This document shows positions 1-6,197 of a stretch of DNA of 19,435 bases, in pieces. Under the pieces are notes generated by a model that saw nothing but the letters and a program-made list of their open reading frames with translations, was not told the DNA's origin and made no database searches. The DNA lies in the NCBI GenBank assembly GCA_021774955.1, contig JAJFIN010000121.1, forward strand, positions 1 to 19,435. The letters are read 5' to 3'. This stretch comes from Alphaproteobacteria bacterium. GTDB taxonomy: Bacteria; Pseudomonadota; Alphaproteobacteria; M2410. The position numbers and the translations under genes are program-made. How positions within the stretch are numbered: position 1 is the first letter of the stretch; the number at the start of each line of letters is the position of its first letter.

Positions 1-65
1 CCGCTTTATACCGCCCTATCTAGAAGCATGCGCATATATAGATGGAAAAAAGGCACCCAATATCG

Positions 66-79
66 CAGTACGCCGTCTC
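66..79. repeat. 14-bp direct repeat, copy 1
   Basis: The sequence CAGTACGCCGTCTC lies downstream of the GvpL/J-domain gene and recurs exactly at 5226-5239, upstream of the secretin-N-like gene. Both copies are intergenic. Roughly one such 14-mer pair is expected by chance in a window of this size, so function is unproven. Confidence 0.3.
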
Positions 80-133
80 AGTAAGGTCTGGTTAGGTCAA
101 TCATCGCTTTTGTCTTGATATTGCGCTGTGTAA

Positions 134-1258
134 CTAGGCGGCGCTTGCCAAGGTTTCGCCTTCGCGTCTGAGAGAAACCAGATAAGTTCTCTGCAAGGCT
201 TTCGGGTCAAGGCGAACCAAAGAATTATCAATTGAGGCGGTTGTCCCTAGTCCAAGTCCGATACCCCCGCGAACCTGTCCATCGGCTATGAGCGATAAAA
301 GCTCATAGGAGCTTCGGATGGCACTAATACGTTCTGCCGCTTCATGAGATTCGTGGACTTGGTTGGTAGTGTCTGGGTGAAGCGTCTTTAGCGCGGCATG
401 ATAGGCGCGACGGATATCTTCACGATGGACTGAGCAATTGAGTGAAAGGTCGCGGCGTGCCTCGTCGACTTTACTTACATCGCTCCGCCACACTTCGACG
501 CTTGCAAAAGAGCATGGAGGGAGAGGTCCAATGCAGCTCATTTGAAGTTTACCGATACCACTTTCATCAATTTGCCCCAGGATTTTTAGAAGGGCGTCCT
601 GATCTTTGTTGCGCAATAACACCAGCATGCGACACAAGATGCTTTGGTCATTATCTCGAATATCGATGATGTCTTGGCTAACGACTTTCAAAGCCTGTCG
701 TATAAATTGGACCAATACCCGACGTTTATCTTGAAGCGCTACATCAAGCGAGCGCGCCATAGCGCGGCTTGATCGATCGCGCGGAGATACTTCCAAGCCT
801 TCCTCGCCAAGAATACTTCGAACAATATCATTGATATCCCAGTGGATAGCGACTTCGAATTCTATGAAGTCACCAAATTTCTTGATCGGTTTGGTAAGTG
901 TGTGCCCATGTTGAGCCAGAAGTATACTGACGGATTCTTTATCCGGCAGAACTGTTTGATGTCGGGCTGGAAGAACAGGGGCTAGGTTGATGGCTGTTTC
1001 GAGTACGGTTTGATAATTTTGCAGGCGTTTAAGTTGATTGTAATCTGCCGATCTCAGAAGTTTCCATTTGTTTTGGGGGCCGACAACAGCTGCAATTTGC
1101 CCGACCTCAACAAGGTTTGTTCCCGTTGGGCCGCCATTCGCACGAACGAGATCGCCAATATCCTTTAAACTCTCAGCGCCATCTCGATTGGTAAGACCGT
1201 AAAGTACGATTTCCGTCATATTACTTTTGGTTCGACCCAGAAGGCTCAAACCTCCCAT
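134..1258 (-). CDS. GvpL/GvpF-like protein with C-terminal J domain
   Basis: This 374-residue protein appears to join two modules. Residues about 17-258 resemble the GvpL/GvpF gas vesicle protein family: an early LYGL strand, a TVLPDKESV segment (102-110) matching the family's TVLP-type motif, a following FIEFEVAIHW strand, and GPLPPCSF (244-251) resembling the family's GPxPPYSF motif. Residues about 262-325 form a J domain with HPD at 294-296, which in DnaJ proteins stimulates Hsp70 ATPase activity. GvpF/L are accessory proteins of gas vesicle assembly, and J domains recruit DnaK, so an Hsp70-linked assembly or folding factor is a reasonable inference. No gas vesicle shell gene (GvpA type) is in the window. 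The start is uncertain: Met14 (position 1219), just before TEIVLYGL, fits the family N-terminus better, and neither start has a clear Shine-Dalgarno. The GvpL/F match is from motif memory; the J domain is the firmer call. Confidence 0.72.
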   Translation of the reverse strand: MGGLSLLGRTKSNMTEIVLYGLTNRDGAESLKDIGDLVRANGGPTGTNLVEVGQIAAVVGPQNKWKLLRSADYNQLKRLQNYQTVLETAINLAPVLPARHQTVLPDKESVSILLAQHGHTLTKPIKKFGDFIEFEVAIHWDINDIVRSILGEEGLEVSPRDRSSRAMARSLDVALQDKRRVLVQFIRQALKVVSQDIIDIRDNDQSILCRMLVLLRNKDQDALLKILGQIDESGIGKLQMSCIGPLPPCSFASVEVWRSDVSKVDEARRDLSLNCSVHREDIRRAYHAALKTLHPDTTNQVHESHEAAERISAIRSSYELLSLIADGQVRGGIGLGLGTTASIDNSLVRLDPKALQRTYLVSLRREGETLASAA

Positions 1259-1447
1259 CTGTATTCAGCACAGATACGTCCGAAAATACTTTTTGTCAGC
1301 GCATCCTTAGAACCATTTTCCGTAATCGGTAAAGAGTGATCACAAGGTTCTCGAGCTGTATTAGATCGGGACACGATTAACGAAACGTAACTGGAGTAAT
1401 AAAAACGGTAAGAGTAATAAGTATCTGCCTACAACATTTGAACAGGT

Positions 1448-2008
1448 CTAGATTTTACGCTGGATTTTCAGGACCCGGCGCGGGCGGGCAAAAAATTTAT
1501 CCGTAATGGTGACCTGACCGTTCATAAATATCTTGAGATTGGTACTATAATCGTACTGAACTTCTGCCAGAATGATGCTCCCACCTGGAATAACCATTGC
1601 TGCCGGCACTGCAAAATCTATCCCTTTGGTGTGCGGGACAGTATTGTATCCATCGCTCCATCCAACTGTTGTCTTGCCTAACAAGTCTGCTTCCACCGAG
1701 GTAACGATGATTGACACACTTGCTGGGTCAAAGGGTGAGAGGATTGACTGGGCTGCCTGAAATACATCAGCAATATCGCCATTATCTATTTGCTGTGCTT
1801 GGGCGGTAATATCGGCAGCCACGCTGGCAACATTCTCGACTTTTCTGTTGGCCGTCATGACGCTCGACAATTCTACCGTGCCAAGAAACAGTGCGATAAG
1901 CAGAGGTGCGATAAGAGCAAACTCCACTGTTGGCGTTCCCGAGCGATTGGCAACAAACCGCCGTCCAAACGCAATTAGGTTTGTTTGCAAAAGAGCTTGA
2001 GTATTCAT
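1448..2008 (-). CDS. TadE-like pseudopilin (second gene of pair)
   Basis: This 186-residue protein has a short basic leader, then G24 followed by TPTVEF and a hydrophobic segment (about 28-50), the arrangement of TadE/TadF pseudopilins. In the A. actinomycetemcomitans Tad system these are cleaved by the TadV/CpaA prepilin peptidase after the Gly. The Glu of TVEF sits at mature position +5, as in true pilins. The remainder is a beta-rich periplasmic domain ending in a basic tail. AGGAG lies 7 bases before the ATG and supports the start. The gene follows another tadE-like gene on the same strand after 24 bp, so the two are probably co-transcribed. It could equally be called TadF; the family is secure, the exact letter is not. 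Confidence 0.85.
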   Translation of the reverse strand: MNTQALLQTNLIAFGRRFVANRSGTPTVEFALIAPLLIALFLGTVELSSVMTANRKVENVASVAADITAQAQQIDNGDIADVFQAAQSILSPFDPASVSIIVTSVEADLLGKTTVGWSDGYNTVPHTKGIDFAVPAAMVIPGGSIILAEVQYDYSTNLKIFMNGQVTITDKFFARPRRVLKIQRKI

Positions 2009-2032
2009 TTTATGCTCCTACTACAGATTAAT

Positions 2033-2608
2033 TTAGAACGGTTCGTTTCGGACCGCTGTACTACCGGTCATTAGATAACTGCCGTCAGCCATGTTGGACA
2101 GTGCCATGCGAGATAAAGGGGTCGTCGCCCTAAATCGATAAAATACCCGAACCAAAACAACATCGCCTGCAGCACCAGGCTGGAAGGTTGGATTAAGCGT
2201 CATCTGGCCATTTGCATCAATTGGATCTGGTGTATTTACATTACCGAACCCATTGAACCGCTGGACATCGACATAGAGCTTGTCAGCATCACAGCTCAAT
2301 GTGAAATTGACGCGATTGCAAACTTCTTGTCGAAATGTTCCGGCGCTCATATTCGTTGCATCGGCTTGCCCGGTTCGGATGATGCGGGCTGTATCAAGAA
2401 TAGCATTGTCGAGAACCGAGTGAGCAAAATACGCATAACCAGTTTCGATAATCGCCAAAAGCATGAAGAAAAACGGCGCTGCGACAAGTGAAAACTCGAC
2501 AGCCGTCGCGCCTGACGTATCGGCCTTAAAACCAAATAACCGTTTCATTATATTGCGCTTACGATTTAACCGACGCGCTTGCGAATTTATTCCGCGTAGG
2601 GAGATCAT
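2033..2608 (-). CDS. tadE: TadE-like pseudopilin (first gene of pair)
   Basis: This 191-residue protein carries SGATAVEF with G33 as the predicted prepilin peptidase site and Glu at mature +5, followed by a long hydrophobic helix (about 39-65). The motif is close to GATAIEY of the Flp pilins at 5518 and 5813, so the same CpaA peptidase probably processes it. The globular part (about 70-191) includes two cysteines (NRVNFTLSCD region and the preceding EVCNR) that could form a disulfide. A GGAGG 9 bases before the ATG at 2608 supports this start over Met21 (position 2548), which has no ribosome binding site, giving a leader of about 33 residues, longer than usual. It is first in a two-gene minus-strand operon divergent from tadG. 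Its role is inferred as a minor or assembly-priming pilus component. Confidence 0.88.
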   Translation of the reverse strand: MISLRGINSQARRLNRKRNIMKRLFGFKADTSGATAVEFSLVAAPFFFMLLAIIETGYAYFAHSVLDNAILDTARIIRTGQADATNMSAGTFRQEVCNRVNFTLSCDADKLYVDVQRFNGFGNVNTPDPIDANGQMTLNPTFQPGAAGDVVLVRVFYRFRATTPLSRMALSNMADGSYLMTGSTAVRNEPF

Positions 2609-2888
2609 GACTGTTGTCCTCCGTTCTACTCACGGGCGCAATCTGCACATCAAAATCACAGGTTGCACCGGGACACTAAGAAGGAGGACTAAACGCTCAG
2701 TGTATACGGATAATAGAAATCTACTAAAACTCTAAGCAATATTTGTTAGGACAATTTTATCTTTAACCAGGAGGTAAGAATTGCAGTCGACCATCCCGCG
2801 ATTAAGTTTCGGATCGCATAGAGATTTAAGGGACGATCTCGCGATGCTGGCTCACTGCAAGGTGTGAGACATTTAAATGGAGGCCAAT
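2609..2888. promoter_or_regulatory. Divergent tadE / tadG control region
   Basis: This 280-bp gap separates the minus-strand tadE pair from plus-strand tadG and must hold at least one promoter in each direction. No convincing -35/-10 pair was picked out by eye. It holds a Shine-Dalgarno-like AAGGAGGA at 2681-2688 with no good start codon at the right distance, and a perfect AGGAGGT at 2769-2775 placed 5 bases before a TTG (see the leader ORF). Confidence 0.5.
2781..2867 (+). CDS. Possible 28-codon leader ORF before tadG
   Basis: A perfect AGGAGGT (2769-2775) stands 5 bases before a TTG that opens 28 codons ending at TGA (2865-2867), 21 bases before the tadG ATG. The encoded peptide is polar, with no signal peptide and no codon runs typical of attenuators, and matches no family I know. 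The spacing would allow translational coupling to tadG. The TTG start and short length make this a candidate only; the AGGAGGT could be coincidental in this purine-rich stretch. Confidence 0.28.
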   Translation: MQSTIPRLSFGSHRDLRDDLAMLAHCKV

Positions 2889-4457
2889 ATGGTCAACCTA
2901 AACAATTTCAAAAATTTATTGGTTTGCCAAAGCTGTAGGAAAGTTCGTTCCATTATTTCTGGTCGAACCATCGGGCGATTTTTAAATCATAAGAGCGGTA
3001 ATATCGCGACTTCATTTGCCCTAGCCCTTGTGCCAATGCTTCTGGCTGTGGGCTTGGCGGTCGATTTTAGTCGTGCGATCAGCATGAAGGCAAGGCTTGC
3101 CAACGCGCTCGACGCAGCAGGTCTCGCAGCAGGGGCGACGCCGGGTTTGACAGAGGCGCAAACGAAAGCCCTCGTCAATTCGTTCTTTGCCGAGAATTAT
3201 CCGAACAACGAAATTGGTGTGTTGGATCGCATCGATGTCACTGTGGGCCAATCTTCCCTGAAACTATCTGCCTATGCCACGGTTGATACGCTGCTTGTCA
3301 GAATGATTGGTGTGAACAGCCTAAATGTCAGCGTTGATTCAGAGATTACAAAAGAATCGAAAGGTCTGGAGGTCGCTCTTGTCCTTGATAATACCGGCTC
3401 GATGAATTCCAACGGAAAGATCGACGCTCTTCGAACTTCAGCAACCGAACTCATTAACATCCTCTACGGTCCGAATGCTTCCAGTCCCAAACTTTTTGTT
3501 TCACTGGTGCCTTTTTCGACCGGTGTTAATGTCAATTCGCCAGGCGTTTTCAGCATGGGTTGGATCGATCAAAATGCGCAGGCCCGATATCACGGCGCGA
3601 CGTTTGACAAAAACCTCGATGCAACCAATGTCAATCACCTCCAGCTGTTTAACTGGATGCAGAATGCGACTTGGAGAGGCTGCGTCGAAGCCCGCGCAGA
3701 GCCTTTTGATTTAGATGATACGGCGCCCACTCTAGCCAACCCTGACACGCTTTGGGTTCCTTATTTATTTCCAGACGATTCCGATAACAAAAGTTATGCG
3801 CCAAACAATTATGCCAGCGATGGCTTGCCGGGGTATTACAGCGATACGCAGCGCCTGAGAAATGGGACGGCCGCACACTACCAAAAATCCGTAACGGTGG
3901 ATGAGGTCCCGGTCCGAATGAAAGGTCCTAATAAAGGGTGCCCTGAGCCCATTATCCCACTCACCAACTCTAAAGCCACTCTGCTAAATGCCATCAGTGC
4001 TATGAAGCCATGGGGCTATGCAGGAACAAATATCCCCATGGGGCTTTCTTGGGGGTGGCGTGTCCTATCTCCCACGGCACCTTATACCGAAGGCAAATCC
4101 TACTCTGATTCAGATAATAACAAGGCAATTATTCTGTTGACGGACGGTAAGAACACGCTGGGATCTGGCTGGTATAGCGGTTACGGTTACGATTGGAAAC
4201 AGCGATTGGCTTCTACCCATAGCGCATCAATCAATACGATGAATAGTAAGGTGAGCGCGCTGTGTTCGAGTGCAAAAAGCCAGGGTATTCGTATCTATAC
4301 GATCACCTTCCAGATGTCAGATTCGACATTGCAGAGCATTTTCAAATCCTGCGCTTCATCTCCAGATCTGTTCTTCAATTCACCCTCGAATACAGAACTG
4401 CAAAATGCTTTCAAAGCGATTGCGCAAGATCTTAGTAATTTGAGGATCAGCAAATAG
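2889..4457 (+). CDS. tadG: TadG-like pilus protein with vWA domain
   Basis: This 522-residue protein has an N-terminal TadE/TadG-type hydrophobic segment (about 40-65, after KSGNIATSFA) and a von Willebrand factor A domain from about residue 160. The metal-binding MIDAS motif DNTGSM begins at Asp167, and the later IILLTDGKNT strand-turn supplies the usual second acidic site. The tail ends in LRISK, common in alphaproteobacterial TadG proteins. Unlike the TadE pair, the mature +5 residue after SG is Ser rather than Glu, so cleavage by CpaA is doubtful. An upstream in-frame ATG exists at 2877, but GGAGG (2879-2883) lies inside that extension, 5 bases before the ATG at 2889, so 2889 is preferred. 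The protein probably sits in the inner membrane facing the periplasm and anchors or tips the pilus. Strong terminators follow it. Confidence 0.88.
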   Translation: MVNLNNFKNLLVCQSCRKVRSIISGRTIGRFLNHKSGNIATSFALALVPMLLAVGLAVDFSRAISMKARLANALDAAGLAAGATPGLTEAQTKALVNSFFAENYPNNEIGVLDRIDVTVGQSSLKLSAYATVDTLLVRMIGVNSLNVSVDSEITKESKGLEVALVLDNTGSMNSNGKIDALRTSATELINILYGPNASSPKLFVSLVPFSTGVNVNSPGVFSMGWIDQNAQARYHGATFDKNLDATNVNHLQLFNWMQNATWRGCVEARAEPFDLDDTAPTLANPDTLWVPYLFPDDSDNKSYAPNNYASDGLPGYYSDTQRLRNGTAAHYQKSVTVDEVPVRMKGPNKGCPEPIIPLTNSKATLLNAISAMKPWGYAGTNIPMGLSWGWRVLSPTAPYTEGKSYSDSDNNKAIILLTDGKNTLGSGWYSGYGYDWKQRLASTHSASINTMNSKVSALCSSAKSQGIRIYTITFQMSDSTLQSIFKSCASSPDLFFNSPSNTELQNAFKAIAQDLSNLRISK

Positions 4458-4484
4458 ATTGAATAATGAGGGCTAGAAAAAAAG

Positions 4485-4518
4485 AAGGCGTGGTTTTCGG
4501 ACCGCGCCTTTCCTTTTT
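4485..4518 (+). terminator. Rho-independent terminator of tadG
   Basis: AAGGCGTGGT and ACCGCGCCTT form a 10-bp stem (one G-U pair) around a 6-base loop, followed by TTCCTTTTT. It lies 27 bases after the tadG stop codon and is in the correct orientation to end that transcript. Confidence 0.85.
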
Positions 4519-4544
4519 GTATGAAGGGGAAGGATGTATTCGAC

Positions 4545-4583
4545 AAATAAAAACCCCCTCTGTCTGTTGGGGCAGAGGGGGTT
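4545..4583 (-). terminator. Rho-independent terminator of the secretin-N-like gene
   Basis: AACCCCCTCTG (4552-4562) and CAGAGGGGGTT (4573-4583) make a perfect 11-bp stem around a 10-base loop. Read on the minus strand it is followed by TTTTATTT, so it ends the transcript of the gene at 4633-5118. Together with the plus-strand terminator at 4485-4518 it insulates two convergent units. Confidence 0.82.
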
Positions 4584-4632
4584 AAAAAAAAGTTCGATCT
4601 TCACTCACTCAACTCAGCATTTGAAGAAGTGA

Positions 4633-5118
4633 CTAGCTGCCATCAGCAATGTCGCTAGCTTGCTTTGAGCGAGTTGACTGTAATTTGATCTGCTCTTCGG
4701 CGCTCTTTGTTTCATCTGAAGGGCGTGGTGAACGTTCGCAACGCGGCGAACAAGAGTAAGAATAGATATTGCCGTCGCGCACCATCGTTACGGTGTCAAG
4801 ATCGTCATCGACAACGCGGATTGTTCTTGTTGCAATGGGATGCCCGGCGGAATCGAGCGCTATCAAATTGGTGACACCGAAATTTCGCCCAACAATCAAG
4901 AGCACTTGATCGTTGTGAAGCGTGACATCGGCGATTGCCGGATTGGTCATCGCCACAGTTGAAATTTTGCGGTCAAGAACATGAACCTTCGTGTGGTCAA
5001 GTGTGACACGCAGTTCACTGGACGAATCCTCTGCATAGGCGACCACGGGTAAGTTGGTAGCACATACAAAGGCGCCAATGGCGATTGCTTGCTTTAGGTT
5101 ACGAGAGATATTCAACAT
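4633..5118 (-). CDS. Secreted protein with CpaC-type N-terminal domain only
   Basis: This 161-residue protein starts with a signal peptide (about 1-29, ending AYA). It continues with a domain (about 35-105) of the 'pilus formation protein N-terminal region' type: HVLDRKISTVAMTNPAIADV and LIVGRNFGVTNLIALDS align by eye with NARDVIVPSSGIADVVM and IMGRAVGQTNAFFLD of CpaC at 7709. No secretin domain follows. Instead there is a short tail with Cys123 and Cys127 (CSPRC), which could form a disulfide, then a polar region rich in Lys, Ser and Glu. GGAG 8 bases before the ATG supports the start, and a strong terminator follows. Such stand-alone proteins occur next to alphaproteobacterial Tad loci. A periplasmic partner or modulator of the secretin is an inference. 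Confidence 0.85.
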   Translation of the reverse strand: MLNISRNLKQAIAIGAFVCATNLPVVAYAEDSSSELRVTLDHTKVHVLDRKISTVAMTNPAIADVTLHNDQVLLIVGRNFGVTNLIALDSAGHPIATRTIRVVDDDLDTVTMVRDGNIYSYSCSPRCERSPRPSDETKSAEEQIKLQSTRSKQASDIADGS

Positions 5119-5517
5119 AATTACAACTCCATGCGCTCTGGCATGACCCTTCGCGCAAAATGATTTGTCACGTTCATATCAGGTAAAAATAAATGCGGAT
5201 TAAACGATGCAGATCAGTTTCTAATCAGTACGCCGTCTCGAAGCCCAATATTCGAACTTGATCACCAACAAACCCAGGGATTGCCTAGTAGTTGCAGAAA
5301 TTAGATAAAAGTTTAATCAAACAAAGGCAAAATAATACTCAAGTAGTGGGGAAAGTAAATTCAACTATTTTTAGTATGTTTAGAAACACAACTTGGTTTT
5401 TAACTGACCGGTAATGGTTTCATCTTACGTTGGTGTTGTTCGCGGGACGAGCGACAAAGTTTTTGATTGTTCTAGTGCGAATTGGTGCTGTGTACTGAGT
5501 AACTTAAGGAGGCTAGT
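5119..5517. promoter_or_regulatory. Long divergent spacer upstream of flp
   Basis: This 399-bp gap lies between the minus-strand secretin-N-like gene and flp. It is AT-rich and shows no ORF worth calling. It must carry the flp promoter, expected to be strong and regulated. TTAA-N7-GTAA at 5400-5414 is one base off the CtrA consensus TTAA-N7-TTAA and lies about 104 bp before the flp ATG. The flp ribosome site AAGGAGG (5506-5512), 5 bases from the ATG, is near perfect. I could not assign a -35/-10 pair with confidence. Confidence 0.55.
5226..5239. repeat. 14-bp direct repeat, copy 2
   Basis: This is an exact copy of CAGTACGCCGTCTC found at 66-79. Here it lies about 108 bp upstream of the start of the minus-strand secretin-N-like gene. 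One chance pair of this length is plausible in a 19-kb window. Confidence 0.3.
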
Positions 5518-5694
5518 ATGAGCCAGTTTATTTCACGTTTCTTGAATGACGAATCAGGTGCAACCGCTATTGAATATGGTTTGATTGCTGCTGGCATGGC
5601 TGTGGCCGTGATCGCTGCAGTTGGTATCCTGAATACTGCTTTGTCTGATGCTGCTAATGGCGTTCAGACAGCTGTTAATACAGCTCAAGGTTAA
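5518..5694 (+). CDS. flp: Flp-type IVb pilin (main pilin)
   Basis: This 58-residue prepilin reads MSQFISRFLNDESG then ATAIEYGLIAAG, a textbook Flp pilin. The 14-residue leader ends in Gly14; cleavage there by CpaA leaves Ala15 as the mature N-terminus with Glu19 at +5 and Tyr20 at +6, both conserved for assembly. A hydrophobic helix (about 15-42) packs the filament core, and the short polar tail ends in NTAQG. The near-perfect AAGGAGG 5 bases before the ATG fits the high expression of a major pilin. It is the first pilus gene on the plus strand here, separated from the assembly genes by a GC-rich hairpin and by a second pilin-like gene. Mature length of about 44 residues is usual for the family. 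Confidence 0.96.
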   Translation: MSQFISRFLNDESGATAIEYGLIAAGMAVAVIAAVGILNTALSDAANGVQTAVNTAQG

Positions 5695-5702
5695 GGTTTC
5701 AT

Positions 5703-5733
5703 GGGGCGCTGATGACGAGATCACCAGCGCCCC
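5703..5733 (+). terminator. GC-rich hairpin after flp
   Basis: GGGGCGCTG (5703-5711) and CAGCGCCCC (5725-5733) form a perfect 9-bp stem, 8 bases after the flp stop. There is no immediate U-run; the nearest is TTTTT about 20 bases on. It may act as a leaky terminator or as a 3' stabiliser that raises pilin mRNA over downstream genes. Confidence 0.55.
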
Positions 5734-5812
5734 AGCCTTATGCTAAGCGGCTTTTTCAAATTTAAGAAATCACCGCTCAGCTTTTTCGAGAACAGCATGT
5801 TGGGCGATAATC

Positions 5813-5992
5813 GTGCTAGAATTCTCCAAAAAATATTTTTCAAATATAGGTGGCGCAACCGCCATTGAATATTGCCTAATCTCGGCAGGTTTAGCTGTCG
5901 CTTGGGCGATCGCCTATGGTTTCTTCTCAGGTGCGCTCAATAGCGTATTTGTCGGCCTGCAAGGTTCTGTAAACACGCTTTTAGGCGGGTAA
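5813..5992 (+). CDS. Second, divergent Flp-like pilin with GTG start
   Basis: A 59-codon frame from GTG encodes VLEFSKKYFSNIGG then ATAIEYCLISAG. It aligns with the flp product without a gap: the leader is also 14 residues, the cleavage Gly is at 14, Glu at mature +5 and Tyr at +6. A hydrophobic helix follows (LAVAWAIAYGFFSGAL), with Trp, Tyr, Phe-Phe and a Cys right after EY that the main pilin lacks. The tail is NTLLGG. No clear Shine-Dalgarno precedes the GTG, and the frame has no ATG upstream before its stop. An ATG at 5797 is in another frame and would join only through an indel, perhaps in the A-run at about 5827-5832. It is either a weakly expressed minor pilin or a decaying duplicate. 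Conservation of the whole processing motif favours function. Confidence 0.68.
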   Translation: MLEFSKKYFSNIGGATAIEYCLISAGLAVAWAIAYGFFSGALNSVFVGLQGSVNTLLGG

Positions 5993-6197
5993 CCAACAGA
6001 TCCTTCATCAAAGAATTCCGAGCCAAAACGTTTTTGGCTCCTTCTCGCGGCGCCGCTCCCCGACTGGCGATTTATCGCTGGAAGGGGACGCGTCGGCGAG
6101 ACTTGATTATTCATTCGATAATCGGTCACGGAGCTTTGGTTCTTTTTAAGGCTTTATCGTTACCCTCTCGATCTGGATAGCACACAAGAGCCTGAAT
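5993..6197 (+). promoter_or_regulatory. Structured spacer before cpaA
   Basis: This spacer has no gene but several inverted repeats: GAGCCAAAA/TTTTGGCTC (6020-6028/6032-6040), an imperfect TCCCC/GGGGA pair (6057-6061/6084-6088) enclosing GCGAT/ATCGC, and GATTAT/ATAATC (6105-6110/6118-6123). They could make up a terminator for the pilin transcript, an attenuator, or a folded cpaA leader. No promoter was identified. Confidence 0.4.
6020..6040 (+). terminator. Hairpin after second pilin, weak terminator candidate
   Basis: GAGCCAAAA and TTTTGGCTC form a 9-bp perfect stem with a 3-base loop, 27 bases after the second pilin stop codon. The following CTTCTCG lacks a U-run, so termination would be partial at best. 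Confidence 0.35.

Noticed and set aside
1377..1391. TTAA-N7-TAAC as a CtrA-like site upstream of the GvpL/J-domain gene.
   Set aside because: It is one base off consensus, such matches are frequent by chance, and nothing links this gene to cell-cycle control.
1259..1447. A possible small RNA or terminator between the tadE pair and the GvpL/J-domain gene.
   Set aside because: Only weak inverted repeats with long loops (AGAACC/GGTTCT, 1309-1314/1346-1351) and no U-run were seen.
2681..2702. AAGGAGGA followed by GTG at 2700 as a second leader ORF before tadG.
   Set aside because: The spacing of about 12 bases is poor and the frame has only 11 codons before its stop.
2463..2735. A 90-codon plus-strand ORF across the 5' end of the tadE gene and its upstream region.
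   Set aside because: It is antisense to tadE over its first part and has low-complexity basic composition; the tadE frame on the other strand is well supported by GATAVEF and by its ribosome site.
5914..6129. A 71-codon minus-strand ORF over the second pilin and the spacer.
   Set aside because: It overlaps the conserved Flp-like frame, has no family signature and no ribosome site; the plus-strand pilin reading explains this DNA better.
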